A stretch of 64,000 bases of DNA from assembly GCA_016699815.1 (NCBI GenBank), contig CP065012.1:1302001-1366000 (forward strand), written 5' to 3'. This DNA is from Chitinophagaceae bacterium (GTDB lineage: Bacteria; Bacteroidota; Bacteroidia; Chitinophagales; Chitinophagaceae). A model generated the notes under the pieces. That model worked only from the letters and a program-made list of their open reading frames with translations. It searched no databases and had not been told where the DNA came from. Positions 27,326 to 36,856 of the stretch are shown in pieces. The position numbers were made by a program, and so were the translations under genes. Position 1 is the stretch's first letter. Each line of letters begins with the position of its first letter.

Positions 27326-28411
27326 TTGAAGAAAAACATTGCCCATATCATCCAAAACCTCGGCAAAGGAGGCGCAGAAACTATTTTAGTTGCTGAAGTA
27401 AATGAATTAACAGAGTTTAATAATATTGTAATTACTTTGTTTAAAGGCAATGCATTCCCGCAATTTCATCCACATAAGCTCATTTGCCTCAATATTAAAC
27501 ATTACCTGATTACTCCATTTTATTTTTTTCGCTTTAGAAAAATATTGAAGCAAAACAATATTTCTCTTGTGCATTCCCATTTATATTGGGCCACTATTTT
27601 GGCAAGGTTTGCCACACCGGCACATATACCTTTGGTAACTACTATACATACTTATGTTTCACAATCTATAGAGTATAAAAAAAAATTAATGCAATGGCTG
27701 GAAAAATTCAGCTATCGTTTTCGGCCATCCATTATCATGGGCGACTCTATAGGTGTGGTAAACGAATATTTTGAATTTTTTAAACTCCATCCACACAAAA
27801 AAATTGAAGCATATTCCTTTGTAGATCCCCGGGTTTTTGCAAAACGAAAAGAAGTATTTAAAACCGCTACTTCAGCAGAAAAATTTACACTCATAACCGT
27901 TGGCAGGCCCACCATCCAAAAAAACCATACTTATCTTTTAGATGCCTTCCGTATGCTAAAGCATGATAACTTTGAGTTACATATTTACGGAATGGGCGAC
28001 CAGTATGAAGATTTAAAACAACAAATAGAAAAGGAAAATTTACCGGTAGTGCTGAAAGGGGCCGCCAGCAATATACAGGATATAATACCGCTGTATGATT
28101 TATTTACTATGAGTTCCTTATACGAAGGCTTTTCTGTAGCAGTGCTGGAAGCAATGGCGCTTAAAATGCCTATAATGCTCAGCAACATCGTTTCTTTCAA
28201 GGAACAGGGAGGCGAAGAAGTTATCTATTTTGATTTAAACAACCCCAATGATTTTGTACAAAAATTAAAATCTATTGCTGCCGATAAAAATAAACAACAA
28301 AAAATGGCCGAAGGCGTTTGGAAAAGGGTTATGGATAATTTTACCTTAGCCCATCACATGGCAGCACTTAGAATAGCTTATACCAGTGCGCTAACCGAAA
28401 CCAATAATTAA
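27326..28411 (+). CDS. GT4 glycosyltransferase
   Basis: 361-residue GT4 enzyme starting at TTG 27326, the only start codon before the first Rossmann strand (KKNIAHIIQNLGKGGAETIL). Donor half: TVGRPTIQKNHTYLLDAF, HIYGMGDQYEDLKQQI and SSLYEGFSVAVLEAMALKMPI (E-x7-E). The DxH-type stretch LVHSHLYWATILARF lies in the acceptor half. It begins 32 bp after rfbA, so it is likely in the same transcript; the asparagine-synthase-like gene starts 2 bp after its stop. Confidence 0.88.
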   Translation: MKKNIAHIIQNLGKGGAETILVAEVNELTEFNNIVITLFKGNAFPQFHPHKLICLNIKHYLITPFYFFRFRKILKQNNISLVHSHLYWATILARFATPAHIPLVTTIHTYVSQSIEYKKKLMQWLEKFSYRFRPSIIMGDSIGVVNEYFEFFKLHPHKKIEAYSFVDPRVFAKRKEVFKTATSAEKFTLITVGRPTIQKNHTYLLDAFRMLKHDNFELHIYGMGDQYEDLKQQIEKENLPVVLKGAASNIQDIIPLYDLFTMSSLYEGFSVAVLEAMALKMPIMLSNIVSFKEQGGEEVIYFDLNNPNDFVQKLKSIAADKNKQQKMAEGVWKRVMDNFTLAHHMAALRIAYTSALTETNN

Positions 28412-28413
28412 TT

Positions 28414-30336
28414 ATGTGCGGAATTTCAGGATTTGCAGATTTTAAAAAACTCACTACAAAGGAGCAATTAGAAAAAATGAACCGCTCCATGCAACTGCGT
28501 GGACCCGATGGGGAGGGATATGCATTTTACCAAACTCCGTACGCCTCAGTTGGCCTTGGCCATCGCAGGCTTAGCATTATTGACCTAAGCAATGCTGGCA
28601 GCCAGCCGCAGCATTTTGGGCAATTTCATATCACTTTTAATGGTGAAATTTATAATTACCGTGAACTAAAAGACGAACTTATTGCCAAAGGCCACCAGTT
28701 TGTAAGCCATAGCGATACCGAAGTGATACTCCATGCCTATGCAGAATGGCAGCAAGCCTGCCTACAAAAATTTATTGGCATGTTTGCCTTTGTTATTTAT
28801 GACGAAGCAAAGCAAGAAATTTTTGCAGCTAGAGACAGGGCAGGTGTAAAACCTTTTTTTTATTACTGGAACGATGATTTGTTTCTTTTTGGCTCGGAAC
28901 TAAAGGCATTAATGCAACACCCAAATTTTAAAAAAAATATCAATATTGATGCAGCAGGCGCATATATGCAATTTGGCTATGTGCCTGCGCCTCATTGTAT
29001 TTTTACAGATACTTATAAATTAAAGCCCGGCCATTTTTTTCACTTTACCGTATCCAAAAAAGAAATAAAAATTGAGCAATATTGGAGCGTGTACAATGCT
29101 TACAATAAACCTACGCTCAATATAAGCCTGCCCGAAGCCATAGAGGAAACAGAAAAATTATTGCTTAGTGCATGTCAGTACCGCATGGTAAGCGATGTGC
29201 CCGTGGGTGTTTTTTTAAGTGGAGGCTACGACAGCAGTTGTGTTACCGCTTTATTACAGGCAAACAATACCGAAAAAATTAAAACTTTTACCATTGGCGT
29301 ACCCGATGCCGGGCTTAATGAAGCCCCTTATGCAAAAGAAATTTCTGCCCACCTAGGCACACAGCATACGGAGTATTATTGCACTGCTGCCGAAGCTTTG
29401 GAAATTGTACCCAAGCTTCCTTATTACTATGATGAACCGTTTGCCGATAGCAGCGCTATACCCACAACACTGGTGAGCAGGATTGCCCGGCAGCAGGTTA
29501 CCGTAGCCTTATCTGCCGATGCAGGAGACGAGGTTTTTGCAGGTTACAACCGGTATGATTATATTACAAAGCTGGGCAATAAACTCAGGCTCATGCCGCA
29601 GCCGGTAAGAAATGCCGCAGCCGCAGTAATGGATAAAATACCGGCAAACAGCATCCCTTACTTTAATAAAAAATATTTATTTACCAGCAGGTACGAAAAA
29701 GTAAAAAACCTTTTTAAAAATGCTTCTGCAGAAAATTTGCTCATGAGCCTTACCAAGCAAATGGATGATGCTGCCATAAAAAATTTATTTAAAAGTAATA
29801 TTCAAAAATTAGATACGGCTTTTGATAGTAAGGAATTGACAAAAGAATATAATTCGCCGCTGCCGTATATAATGGCCATTGATTACGAAACCTATTTGCC
29901 CGACGATATTTTACAAAAAGTTGACCGGGCAACCATGAGTGCAAGCCTCGAAGGTAGGGAGCCTTTTCTCGATCACCGGATTATTGAATGGGCAGCGCAA
30001 TTGCCCATTGATTTAAAATACAACAAAGGCATAAAAAAATATTTATTGCGGCAAATAGTACATAAATATATTCCACAAAATTTATTAGACCGGCCAAAAA
30101 TGGGCTTTGGTATACCCATTGCCTCCTGGCTGCAAAATGAATTAAAAGCCATTGTAGATTTTTATTTAAGCGATTCGTTTATTGAAAAGCAGGGCTTGTT
30201 CAACAACAATGAAATTCAAAAAATTCGCAACTCGTTTTATAAGGGCAAAACAGAAAGAGCCGAAAAAATTTGGTACCTGCTTATGTTTCAAATGTGGTAC
30301 GATACCTGGATGAATAAAAACCCGGCAGGCTCATGA
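28414..30336 (+). CDS. asnB: Asparagine synthase-like glutamine amidotransferase
   Basis: 640-residue two-domain enzyme. The N-terminal Ntn amidotransferase has catalytic Cys2 (MCGISGFAD), RGPDGEG and FNGEIYNYREL. The C-terminal ATP-PPi domain has the P-loop VFLSGGYDSSCVTAL, ALSADAGDEVFAGYNRY and MSASLEGREPFLDHRI. It transfers ammonia from glutamine to an acyl-adenylate. In polysaccharide clusters such paralogues are often thought to amidate a uronic acid rather than make free asparagine. Its position between a GT4 gene and a flippase (4-bp overlap with the latter) supports that reading, but it is inference. Confidence 0.9.
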   Translation: MCGISGFADFKKLTTKEQLEKMNRSMQLRGPDGEGYAFYQTPYASVGLGHRRLSIIDLSNAGSQPQHFGQFHITFNGEIYNYRELKDELIAKGHQFVSHSDTEVILHAYAEWQQACLQKFIGMFAFVIYDEAKQEIFAARDRAGVKPFFYYWNDDLFLFGSELKALMQHPNFKKNINIDAAGAYMQFGYVPAPHCIFTDTYKLKPGHFFHFTVSKKEIKIEQYWSVYNAYNKPTLNISLPEAIEETEKLLLSACQYRMVSDVPVGVFLSGGYDSSCVTALLQANNTEKIKTFTIGVPDAGLNEAPYAKEISAHLGTQHTEYYCTAAEALEIVPKLPYYYDEPFADSSAIPTTLVSRIARQQVTVALSADAGDEVFAGYNRYDYITKLGNKLRLMPQPVRNAAAAVMDKIPANSIPYFNKKYLFTSRYEKVKNLFKNASAENLLMSLTKQMDDAAIKNLFKSNIQKLDTAFDSKELTKEYNSPLPYIMAIDYETYLPDDILQKVDRATMSASLEGREPFLDHRIIEWAAQLPIDLKYNKGIKKYLLRQIVHKYIPQNLLDRPKMGFGIPIASWLQNELKAIVDFYLSDSFIEKQGLFNNNEIQKIRNSFYKGKTERAEKIWYLLMFQMWYDTWMNKNPAGS

Positions 30337-31628
30337 AAGAACGTTTAATTAGCATATATAAAAACACCACTTACCGCACAGTTGCCACTTACGTATTTGT
30401 ACTCTTTTTTTCCCGTGGCGTATCGTTTTTATTGCTGCCATTATTTACCAACCCAAAGTACTTAACACCGGCAGACAATGGCATGTTGAGTATTTTTTCC
30501 AGCAACCTTATTTTGCTTACACCCTTCATCACCCTGGGTTTGGTACAATCTTCCTCCAGGGATTTTTTTGCCAAAGACGAAGAAAGTTTCAAAAAATCGT
30601 TTACTCAAAATATTATTATAGCACTGGTCATGATGGTTTTGGTAATTGGTTTTTTACTCCTCTTTAAAGATTATTTCAACAATAAGCTGCATATTAACGG
30701 CATGTTGTTGTTTATTATCCCCTTGCTCATATACCTTACCCTGTTTAACGACATGTTTTTAACCATACTAAGAAACAAAAATGAGGTAAGGTTTTTTTCC
30801 ATTATCAATATTTGCAAAACAATACTGGAGTATGGCGCATCTGTACTATTAGTAGTATTTTTATATAAAGGCTGGTACGGCCGTATAGGAGGAATTATTA
30901 TTGCCGCAGTAACCATTAATTTCGTAAGCATGTTTTACTTATGGAAAAAACAATACCTCAGGTTTGATTTTAAATTAAAACACATTTCAGAAGAGATCAA
31001 ATTTAGTGTTCCCATTATTTTATTTCAGCTTTGTGTTTTTATGCTTGGCCTCAGCAACAAAGCATTTTTGGCGTTTTTTAAAATAGATGAAGCTGAAATT
31101 GGCATATATGCCATTGCCACTATTTTTGGCGCCATGGTTGGCGGCTTTTCATACGGCGCATCCTACTACACACAGCCGCAGCTTTACAAAGCATTTAAAG
31201 AAGAAGGCATTTCTTATACCGTATTTAAACCGCACCTTTTGCGTTTTATAAAACTGGTAAGCATTATTACATTGGGTTGCATAATTACAGTACTTTTTCT
31301 TTATTATTTTTTTATCAACAAACTTTATATAAAAGGCATTGGTTATTTTTTTGTTGGCGCAGCAGCTTCTTACCTCTGGTCAATTAATAATTTTTATTTT
31401 CAGGTGCTCATTTACAGTAAGTGGAACAGGAAAATGTTATACCTTACTGTTTTGTCCTTACTCTTGTCTTTTACAACAAGGTTTATTATGGTAAAATATT
31501 TTGGTATTTGGGGAGATGTGTGGAGTACATTCTTAAGCACAGTATTTTTTACCGTACTTATTTTTATTTTTTTAAATAGTTTTATCAGGCAAAAAGAGAA
31601 AATCAACACTACCGTAATTTCGAAATAA
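30333..31628 (+). CDS. Polysaccharide flippase 2 (MOP superfamily)
   Basis: 431-residue multi-pass exporter of the polysaccharide transporter family. Helix 1 is TYVFVLFFSRGVSFLLLPLF with FTNPKYLTPADNGMLSIFSS following, typical of oligosaccharide flippases. It is not a close relative of the flippase at 18777. The ATG overlaps the asparagine-synthase stop by 4 bp, and its stop (TAATG) shares one base with the next start. Two flippases in one locus suggest either two glycans or a merger of two clusters. Confidence 0.87.
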   Translation: MKERLISIYKNTTYRTVATYVFVLFFSRGVSFLLLPLFTNPKYLTPADNGMLSIFSSNLILLTPFITLGLVQSSSRDFFAKDEESFKKSFTQNIIIALVMMVLVIGFLLLFKDYFNNKLHINGMLLFIIPLLIYLTLFNDMFLTILRNKNEVRFFSIINICKTILEYGASVLLVVFLYKGWYGRIGGIIIAAVTINFVSMFYLWKKQYLRFDFKLKHISEEIKFSVPIILFQLCVFMLGLSNKAFLAFFKIDEAEIGIYAIATIFGAMVGGFSYGASYYTQPQLYKAFKEEGISYTVFKPHLLRFIKLVSIITLGCIITVLFLYYFFINKLYIKGIGYFFVGAAASYLWSINNFYFQVLIYSKWNRKMLYLTVLSLLLSFTTRFIMVKYFGIWGDVWSTFLSTVFFTVLIFIFLNSFIRQKEKINTTVISK

Positions 31629-32551
31629 TGAATACACTGGCTCCTGTTGCATTTTTTGGATATAACCGCCCCAGCCATACAAGGCGAACGCTAGAAGCGC
31701 TGATGCAAAGCAGGCTTAGCGACAAAACTTCTTTGTATATTTTTATAGACGGCCCAAAACCTAATGCAAACTCTGAAGCAATTGAAAACAATAAAGCGGT
31801 AAAGAATGTAGTAAGGGAAAAACAATGGTGCAAAGAAATAAAAATTGTGGAAGCGCCCGGGAATAAAGGATTATTTCACTCCATTGTTGATGGTATAAAT
31901 GAAGTTTTAAAAACAAATGAAACGGTAATTGTGCTGGAAGATGACGTACAGGTTTTTCCGGGTTTTTTAAAATACATGAATGATGCACTTGGTGTTTATG
32001 CAAATGAAGGGCGGGTGATGCATATAAGCGGGTTCAGCAAACCTCAATTTGAAAATGTAGCGCTTAAAGAAAGTACTTTCTTTTTTAACCATACTACCTG
32101 CTGGGGTTGGGCTACATGGAAAAGGGCCTGGAGCAAATTTAATCCCGATCCGCTGCTTTTAATGAAACTGGCCAGGCAAAAAGGCAATTTAAAAAAACTC
32201 AATATCAACGGCACATTTGAAAATTACTGGAGCCTTCATTCTATTGCCCATAAAAAATTTCAAAGCTGGAACACACTTTGGCATACCTCTGTTTTTTTAA
32301 ACAATGGCCTTTGCCTGCATCCTGCAAAATCGCTTACGGCTAATTTTGGTTTTGACGGCAGCGGTACCAACTGTGATGTAAGCGGACAGGTTGGCAACAA
32401 TGAGTTTTTTGCAGAAGATTTGCCTGTATATCCTATACCATTAGAAAATAATGAAGAGATTATTAAGCACAACACATATAAAATACATTCGTTCAGGTTT
32501 AGGGCTATTTTTTACCTAAAACATAAACTTAGGTTTTTATTCAGAAGATAA
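31628..32551 (+). CDS. GT-A glycosyltransferase (GT2-like)
   Basis: 307-residue GT-A fold enzyme. It starts LAPVAFFGYNRPSHTRRTLEAL, which is the nucleotide-sugar entry motif of family 2-like transferases. The metal-binding motif is VIVLEDDVQVFPGFL (EDD). A downstream Trp-rich stretch, TTCWGWATWKRAWSKF, is typical of a subgroup seen in Bacteroidota capsule loci. It is the only GT-A enzyme in this locus; the others are GT-B. It shares one base with the flippase stop and precedes the next transferase by 11 bp. Confidence 0.85.
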   Translation: MNTLAPVAFFGYNRPSHTRRTLEALMQSRLSDKTSLYIFIDGPKPNANSEAIENNKAVKNVVREKQWCKEIKIVEAPGNKGLFHSIVDGINEVLKTNETVIVLEDDVQVFPGFLKYMNDALGVYANEGRVMHISGFSKPQFENVALKESTFFFNHTTCWGWATWKRAWSKFNPDPLLLMKLARQKGNLKKLNINGTFENYWSLHSIAHKKFQSWNTLWHTSVFLNNGLCLHPAKSLTANFGFDGSGTNCDVSGQVGNNEFFAEDLPVYPIPLENNEEIIKHNTYKIHSFRFRAIFYLKHKLRFLFRR

Positions 32552-32562
32552 ACACAACATTT

Positions 32563-33804
32563 TTGAAACCCGATAAAAATATACTATTTATATCTCATGA
32601 CGGCATGACGGATCCACTAGGACAAAGCCAGGTAATTCCCTACTTGCAAGGCATTAGCCGTAGCGGGCCATATCATTTTTATATTTTAAGCCTCGAAAAA
32701 AAAGTTGCTTACGAAAAAAATAAACAAATAATAGAACAATCACTTAAAGGGTATAACATTACCTGGGTTCCCTTGACTTACCATAACAAGCCGGCGGTTT
32801 TTTCTACTTTATATGATAATTTTAAATTGAAAAAAGCCGCTGCAAATCTCCATAGGCAACATCAGGTACACATGGTACATACCCGGAGCGGTATGCCTGC
32901 ATTAATAGGCCTTTGGCTCAAAAAAAAATTCGGTATTAAGTTTTTGCACGACATAAGAGAATTTTATGCCGATGGCCGTATAGACGGCAAAATGTGGAAT
33001 TTAAAAAATCCTGTCTACAATATTATTTACCGCTACTTTAAACAAAAAGAAAAACAAGAAATACAATATTGCGACGGCATCAACTGCCTTACACATGCTG
33101 CAGAACGCATCATAAAAAAATTGCCTTATTACAATAGCAAAACCCCTTTGCAGGTTATTCCATGCAGTGTAGATATGCAATTATTTGATCCACAAAAATA
33201 CGGTACAGCATCAATTGCCGAATTAAAAAAAGGGCTGGGTATCCAAGCCAATGAAATTGTTTTTAGTTACCTGGGCTCTATTGGCGGCTATTATTTAACC
33301 GAAGAAATGATAAGATTTTGTAAACTCGTTGCCGAAAAATTTCCGCTGGCAAAATTCCTTTTTATTTCCCCTCACAGGCACGAACAAATTTTAGCAGTAG
33401 CTGCCCAATATGGGCTATCCACAGATAAAGTAATTACCGTAAACGCCAAAAGGGCCGAAGTACCGCAATGGCTTGCCATAAGCAACTATTCTTTCTTTTT
33501 TATTAAACAGGCATTTTCAAAACTTTCCTCTTCACCCACCAAGCATGCCGAAATAATGGCCATGGGCATTCCTGTAATTACCAATAATGCTGTAGGCGAC
33601 CTGGAAGAAATAATACGTAACACCGCCACAGGCTTTGTACTCAAAGATTTTACCAATGAATCATTTATGAAACTGATTGACCAATTGGCCGGGGAAAATA
33701 ATTTTAATAAAGCAGCCATAAGAACCGAAGCGGAAAAATATTATGCATTACCTAAAGCCATACAAAAATATACAGCCTTATATACAGCAATACTGGAGGA
33801 ATAA
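32563..33804 (+). CDS. GT4 glycosyltransferase
   Basis: 413-residue GT4-type enzyme starting at TTG 32563. Acceptor half: ILFISHDGMTDPLGQSQVIPYL, a typical entry of a capsule-associated GT4 subgroup, and HTRSGMPALIGLWLK. Donor half: SYLGSIGGYYLTEEMI, AKFLFISPHRHEQIL and SSPTKHAEIMAMGIPVITN. The classic E-x7-E is modified to K-H-A-E-x-x-A-x-G-I, as seen in that subgroup. Its stop directly adjoins the stop of the minus-strand membrane protein (0 bp). Confidence 0.85.
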   Translation: MKPDKNILFISHDGMTDPLGQSQVIPYLQGISRSGPYHFYILSLEKKVAYEKNKQIIEQSLKGYNITWVPLTYHNKPAVFSTLYDNFKLKKAAANLHRQHQVHMVHTRSGMPALIGLWLKKKFGIKFLHDIREFYADGRIDGKMWNLKNPVYNIIYRYFKQKEKQEIQYCDGINCLTHAAERIIKKLPYYNSKTPLQVIPCSVDMQLFDPQKYGTASIAELKKGLGIQANEIVFSYLGSIGGYYLTEEMIRFCKLVAEKFPLAKFLFISPHRHEQILAVAAQYGLSTDKVITVNAKRAEVPQWLAISNYSFFFIKQAFSKLSSSPTKHAEIMAMGIPVITNNAVGDLEEIIRNTATGFVLKDFTNESFMKLIDQLAGENNFNKAAIRTEAEKYYALPKAIQKYTALYTAILEE

Positions 33805-35160
33805 TTAAGCTGTTATCATTTCTGCTTTTTTTACCACTGCTTTTTTCCCTTTCTTAATCAGCTTATCGTTATAATATAATATTAGAAAAAGCATAATTAC
33901 ATAAAACGGCATACAGGGTATTTTATACCTTACCAATGTGCCAAAATTAAGGGTGGAAGCGCCCACAAAAAGGGCAAATGAAATAGAAAAAATAAAACAG
34001 AAAAGTACGGCTGATTTTCTAAAAATGGCTCCAAAAAATGGCCTTATTCCACAACGCAGCAATACTGAAATTGTAAATAACATCAGGATTAAGCTTTCAA
34101 TAGATGAAAGTATTGTAGAGATTTTTTTTGACTCCCAAATATATGGCCGGAACAGTGTGGCATTAATGGCTGCAGGAGCTGTTTTAAGCAGGCTCACCAT
34201 ACTTCCGTCGTATGTAACGCCCAAGGTAAAATACGAACCTTCCCCGCCACGGTTTTGCTGCACCTTATAACTATCCTGCAAATCAACAATACGTTCTTCA
34301 ATACCTTCTTTTGCAAAATTGCCAATCCCTTTTTCCATGGTATCGGATAGCTGAACAAAGCCCACTAATCCCAGAAAGAAAAACAAAAGCACCACAAAAA
34401 CCCTTGCCAAAGTATTTTTTACCAACCCCACATTGAGCAAAACCAGGTAAATACCAATGGCTGGTAAAAAAGAAAGCAAAATGTAAATTTTAAGGATATA
34501 TAGCAACCAGGCAGAAAACAATACAATAAGAAAATTTAAGAGTAGCTTTCTTTTAGCATAAAACAAATGATACAGCGAGTAAGTAAACCATCCTAAAGCG
34601 CCCACACAAAGCGTATCTTTTAATATACCCGAACTCCAAAATAAAAACGTAGGCAAAAAAAGAATGGAAATTGCCAGTTGTTTTCTCAATTTTGGAAACT
34701 GCTCTTCAAAAAAAATAAAAAGCTTCCATGCTCCAGTAAAAGCCAGCATCCCAAATATAAGATTGGTTGCCATAAGCCTGCCAAAAGTGAAAAAACAAAT
34801 TATAGAGGCAAAACGCACCACCATGTAATTATTTTCTGTGGTTAAATATCCCAGGTTGTGGTTAAAATACAACAGGTTTTCATCAAACTCATGTGCCGGC
34901 TGAAAAAGAAGATAGAGGTTTGAAGGATTGCTTATTATTAATTTATAAAAATTATACGCTTCGGGAAAATAAAGGTCCACCGTATCGCCACGGGCAATTA
35001 AACCAAATAAACTATAACAAAGGCTGCTAAATACCCTTGCCCAAAAGGCAATTATAATTATTTTACGGTGTTCGGGCTTGCAGGTTTTGCTTAGCTGTTT
35101 ACACAACAGAAATAAAACTAAAGTAATTAATAAGAACATGAAAAAATCTAATAACCCCAT
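33805..35160 (-). CDS. Polytopic membrane protein, paralogue C (candidate polymerase/GT-C-like)
   Basis: 451-residue multi-pass protein, third member of the family at 15323 and 23374. Shared signatures: ARGDTVDLYFPEAYNF (outer loop 1), NYMVVRFASIICFFTFGR, LPTFLFWSSGILKDTLC, GSYFTLGVTYDGSMVSLLK, NATLFRPYIWESKKI and LNFGTLVRYKIPCMPFYV. The C-terminus is Lys-rich (KKGKKAVVKKAE), consistent with a cytoplasmic tail. Like the other two it lies opposite to the cluster and ends exactly where a glycosyltransferase gene ends. Function is inferred from context only: polymerase or GT-C transferase. Confidence 0.8.
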   Translation of the reverse strand: MGLLDFFMFLLITLVLFLLCKQLSKTCKPEHRKIIIIAFWARVFSSLCYSLFGLIARGDTVDLYFPEAYNFYKLIISNPSNLYLLFQPAHEFDENLLYFNHNLGYLTTENNYMVVRFASIICFFTFGRLMATNLIFGMLAFTGAWKLFIFFEEQFPKLRKQLAISILFLPTFLFWSSGILKDTLCVGALGWFTYSLYHLFYAKRKLLLNFLIVLFSAWLLYILKIYILLSFLPAIGIYLVLLNVGLVKNTLARVFVVLLFFFLGLVGFVQLSDTMEKGIGNFAKEGIEERIVDLQDSYKVQQNRGGEGSYFTLGVTYDGSMVSLLKTAPAAINATLFRPYIWESKKISTILSSIESLILMLFTISVLLRCGIRPFFGAIFRKSAVLFCFIFSISFALFVGASTLNFGTLVRYKIPCMPFYVIMLFLILYYNDKLIKKGKKAVVKKAEMITA

Positions 35161-35392
35161 CTTCCTTTTTACTTTAAATATTAAAAAAGCGAATTTATTC
35201 TATTCAATTTAAATCCGTCATACTACAAAACTACATGGTTGTGAAATAGTTAGTTTACGGATGGCCGGTTCTTTTGTTGTAGCATTTAAAAATGAAAAAT
35301 AGCCCATTTTATTCAAAAAAAACGCAATAATAGGCTCATTTCTACGTTTTTATACTGTCCAATAAGTATTTCTAACATTCTAATGAACTGCC

Positions 35393-36784
35393 ATGCAATC
35401 CATTATTACCTTCAATTCTATAAATAGTGAGCCGCTTCAAGAGCCCGTTTTTAATAAGCTCCGTGTTGCCTTTAAAAAAACTGAGCCTGTACCTGTAGTA
35501 AAATTAAATCCCAAAAAATTAATTCGCATTACCACCGTTCCTATGGCCTTAAAATATCTTTTGCCGGGGCAAATGAAATTTATGAAAGAGAATGGGTATG
35601 ATGTATTGATGGTAAGTGCAAATGGAAAAGAACTTGCCGATGTAATTGCCCATGAAAAATGCCGGCATAAAATTGTACCCTTTACCAGAAAAATTACACC
35701 CTTACAAGACCTTAAATGCTTATATCAACTGGTAAAATTATTTCGTAAAGAAAAGCCCAATATTGTACATACCCATACACCAAAAGCCGGCTTGCTCGGC
35801 ATGCTTGCAGCAAAAATTTGTGGTGTAAAAACCCGTATCCATACGGTAGCAGGATTGCCAATGATGGTTGAAAATGGGGCAAAATTTAAACTGCTTAAAT
35901 GCATTGAAAAAATTACCTACATGGCGGCAAGTAATGTATGGCCAAACAGCGCTTCGTTAAAAGAATACATAGTTGCACATAAGCTGGCCAATCCTTCAAA
36001 ACTGGATATTATTGGTAAAGGCTCCAGCAATGGCATTAATTTAAACAGGTTTAATACTTCAGGGCTTATGCTCAATAAAATTGCCACTACGGAATTGCAA
36101 ATAAAATTTTCAAAGCAAAATACTTACCTGTTATTTATGGGCAGGTTGGTAAAAGATAAAGGTATTGTAGAGTTAATTGAAGCTTTTGCACAGTTGCAAC
36201 CCATGTATCCTCACCTCAGGCTCATACTTGCAGGGGAGTTTGAAAATACATTGGACCCTTTGCCCCAGGATACCATTTCTGCCATAACAAAAAACCCGGC
36301 GGTAATCCATATATCCTGGACAAATGATGTGGAGTATTTTATGCACCTTGCCGATGCTTTTGTCTTTCCATCGCACAGGGAAGGCTTCCCTAATGTGTTG
36401 CTCCAGGCTGCAGCTATGAAGCTCCCGGTAATTTGCAGCAAAATTGCAGGCAATGTAGATATTGTTCAAAATAAAAAAACCGGGCTGCTTTTTAATACCG
36501 GTAATGTTACCGAACTTATAGAAGCAATTGAATATTCCCTTACTCAAAAAAAGCAAATGATCGAAATGGCTGCTGATTTACAAAAAATTATTTTTTCCGA
36601 TTACCAGCATACAGCCATCTGGCAAAAAATATTGCAACAATATACACTGCTTCAAGCCTATAAAAAAACGGTAACAGTAGCTACTCCACAAAAAAATCAC
36701 CCATTTATTGAACGGTGCAGGCAGCTTGCCAGCCAGCTTTTACACCCGGGGTATAATATGGAAAATCAGCTTTCCAGCGAGTGA
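35393..36784 (+). CDS. GT4 glycosyltransferase, tandem copy 1 (N-terminally extended)
   Basis: 463-residue GT4 enzyme. An extra N-terminal 40 residues (to about PVVKLNPKK) precede the Rossmann start LIRITTVPMALKYLLPGQM, which the next gene lacks. Then come HTHTPKAGLLGMLAAK, RIHTVAGLPMMVENGAKF, GKGSSNGINL, FMGRLVKDKGIVELIEAF and PSHREGFPNVLLQAAAMKLP (E-x7-E changed to E-x7-Q). A C-terminal tail of about 40 residues is also unique. Copy 2 downstream has the same motif order, so this is a tandem duplication. The 232-bp gap before it (35161-35392) shows no gene and no clear promoter box. Confidence 0.87.
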   Translation: MQSIITFNSINSEPLQEPVFNKLRVAFKKTEPVPVVKLNPKKLIRITTVPMALKYLLPGQMKFMKENGYDVLMVSANGKELADVIAHEKCRHKIVPFTRKITPLQDLKCLYQLVKLFRKEKPNIVHTHTPKAGLLGMLAAKICGVKTRIHTVAGLPMMVENGAKFKLLKCIEKITYMAASNVWPNSASLKEYIVAHKLANPSKLDIIGKGSSNGINLNRFNTSGLMLNKIATTELQIKFSKQNTYLLFMGRLVKDKGIVELIEAFAQLQPMYPHLRLILAGEFENTLDPLPQDTISAITKNPAVIHISWTNDVEYFMHLADAFVFPSHREGFPNVLLQAAAMKLPVICSKIAGNVDIVQNKKTGLLFNTGNVTELIEAIEYSLTQKKQMIEMAADLQKIIFSDYQHTAIWQKILQQYTLLQAYKKTVTVATPQKNHPFIERCRQLASQLLHPGYNMENQLSSE

Positions 36785-36856
36785 TACAGCCATAAAATAA
36801 TGATTTTCAGCGTTAGTTTTCCGTAGTTTTGCTGTCTTAATCAACTCATACTTTAT

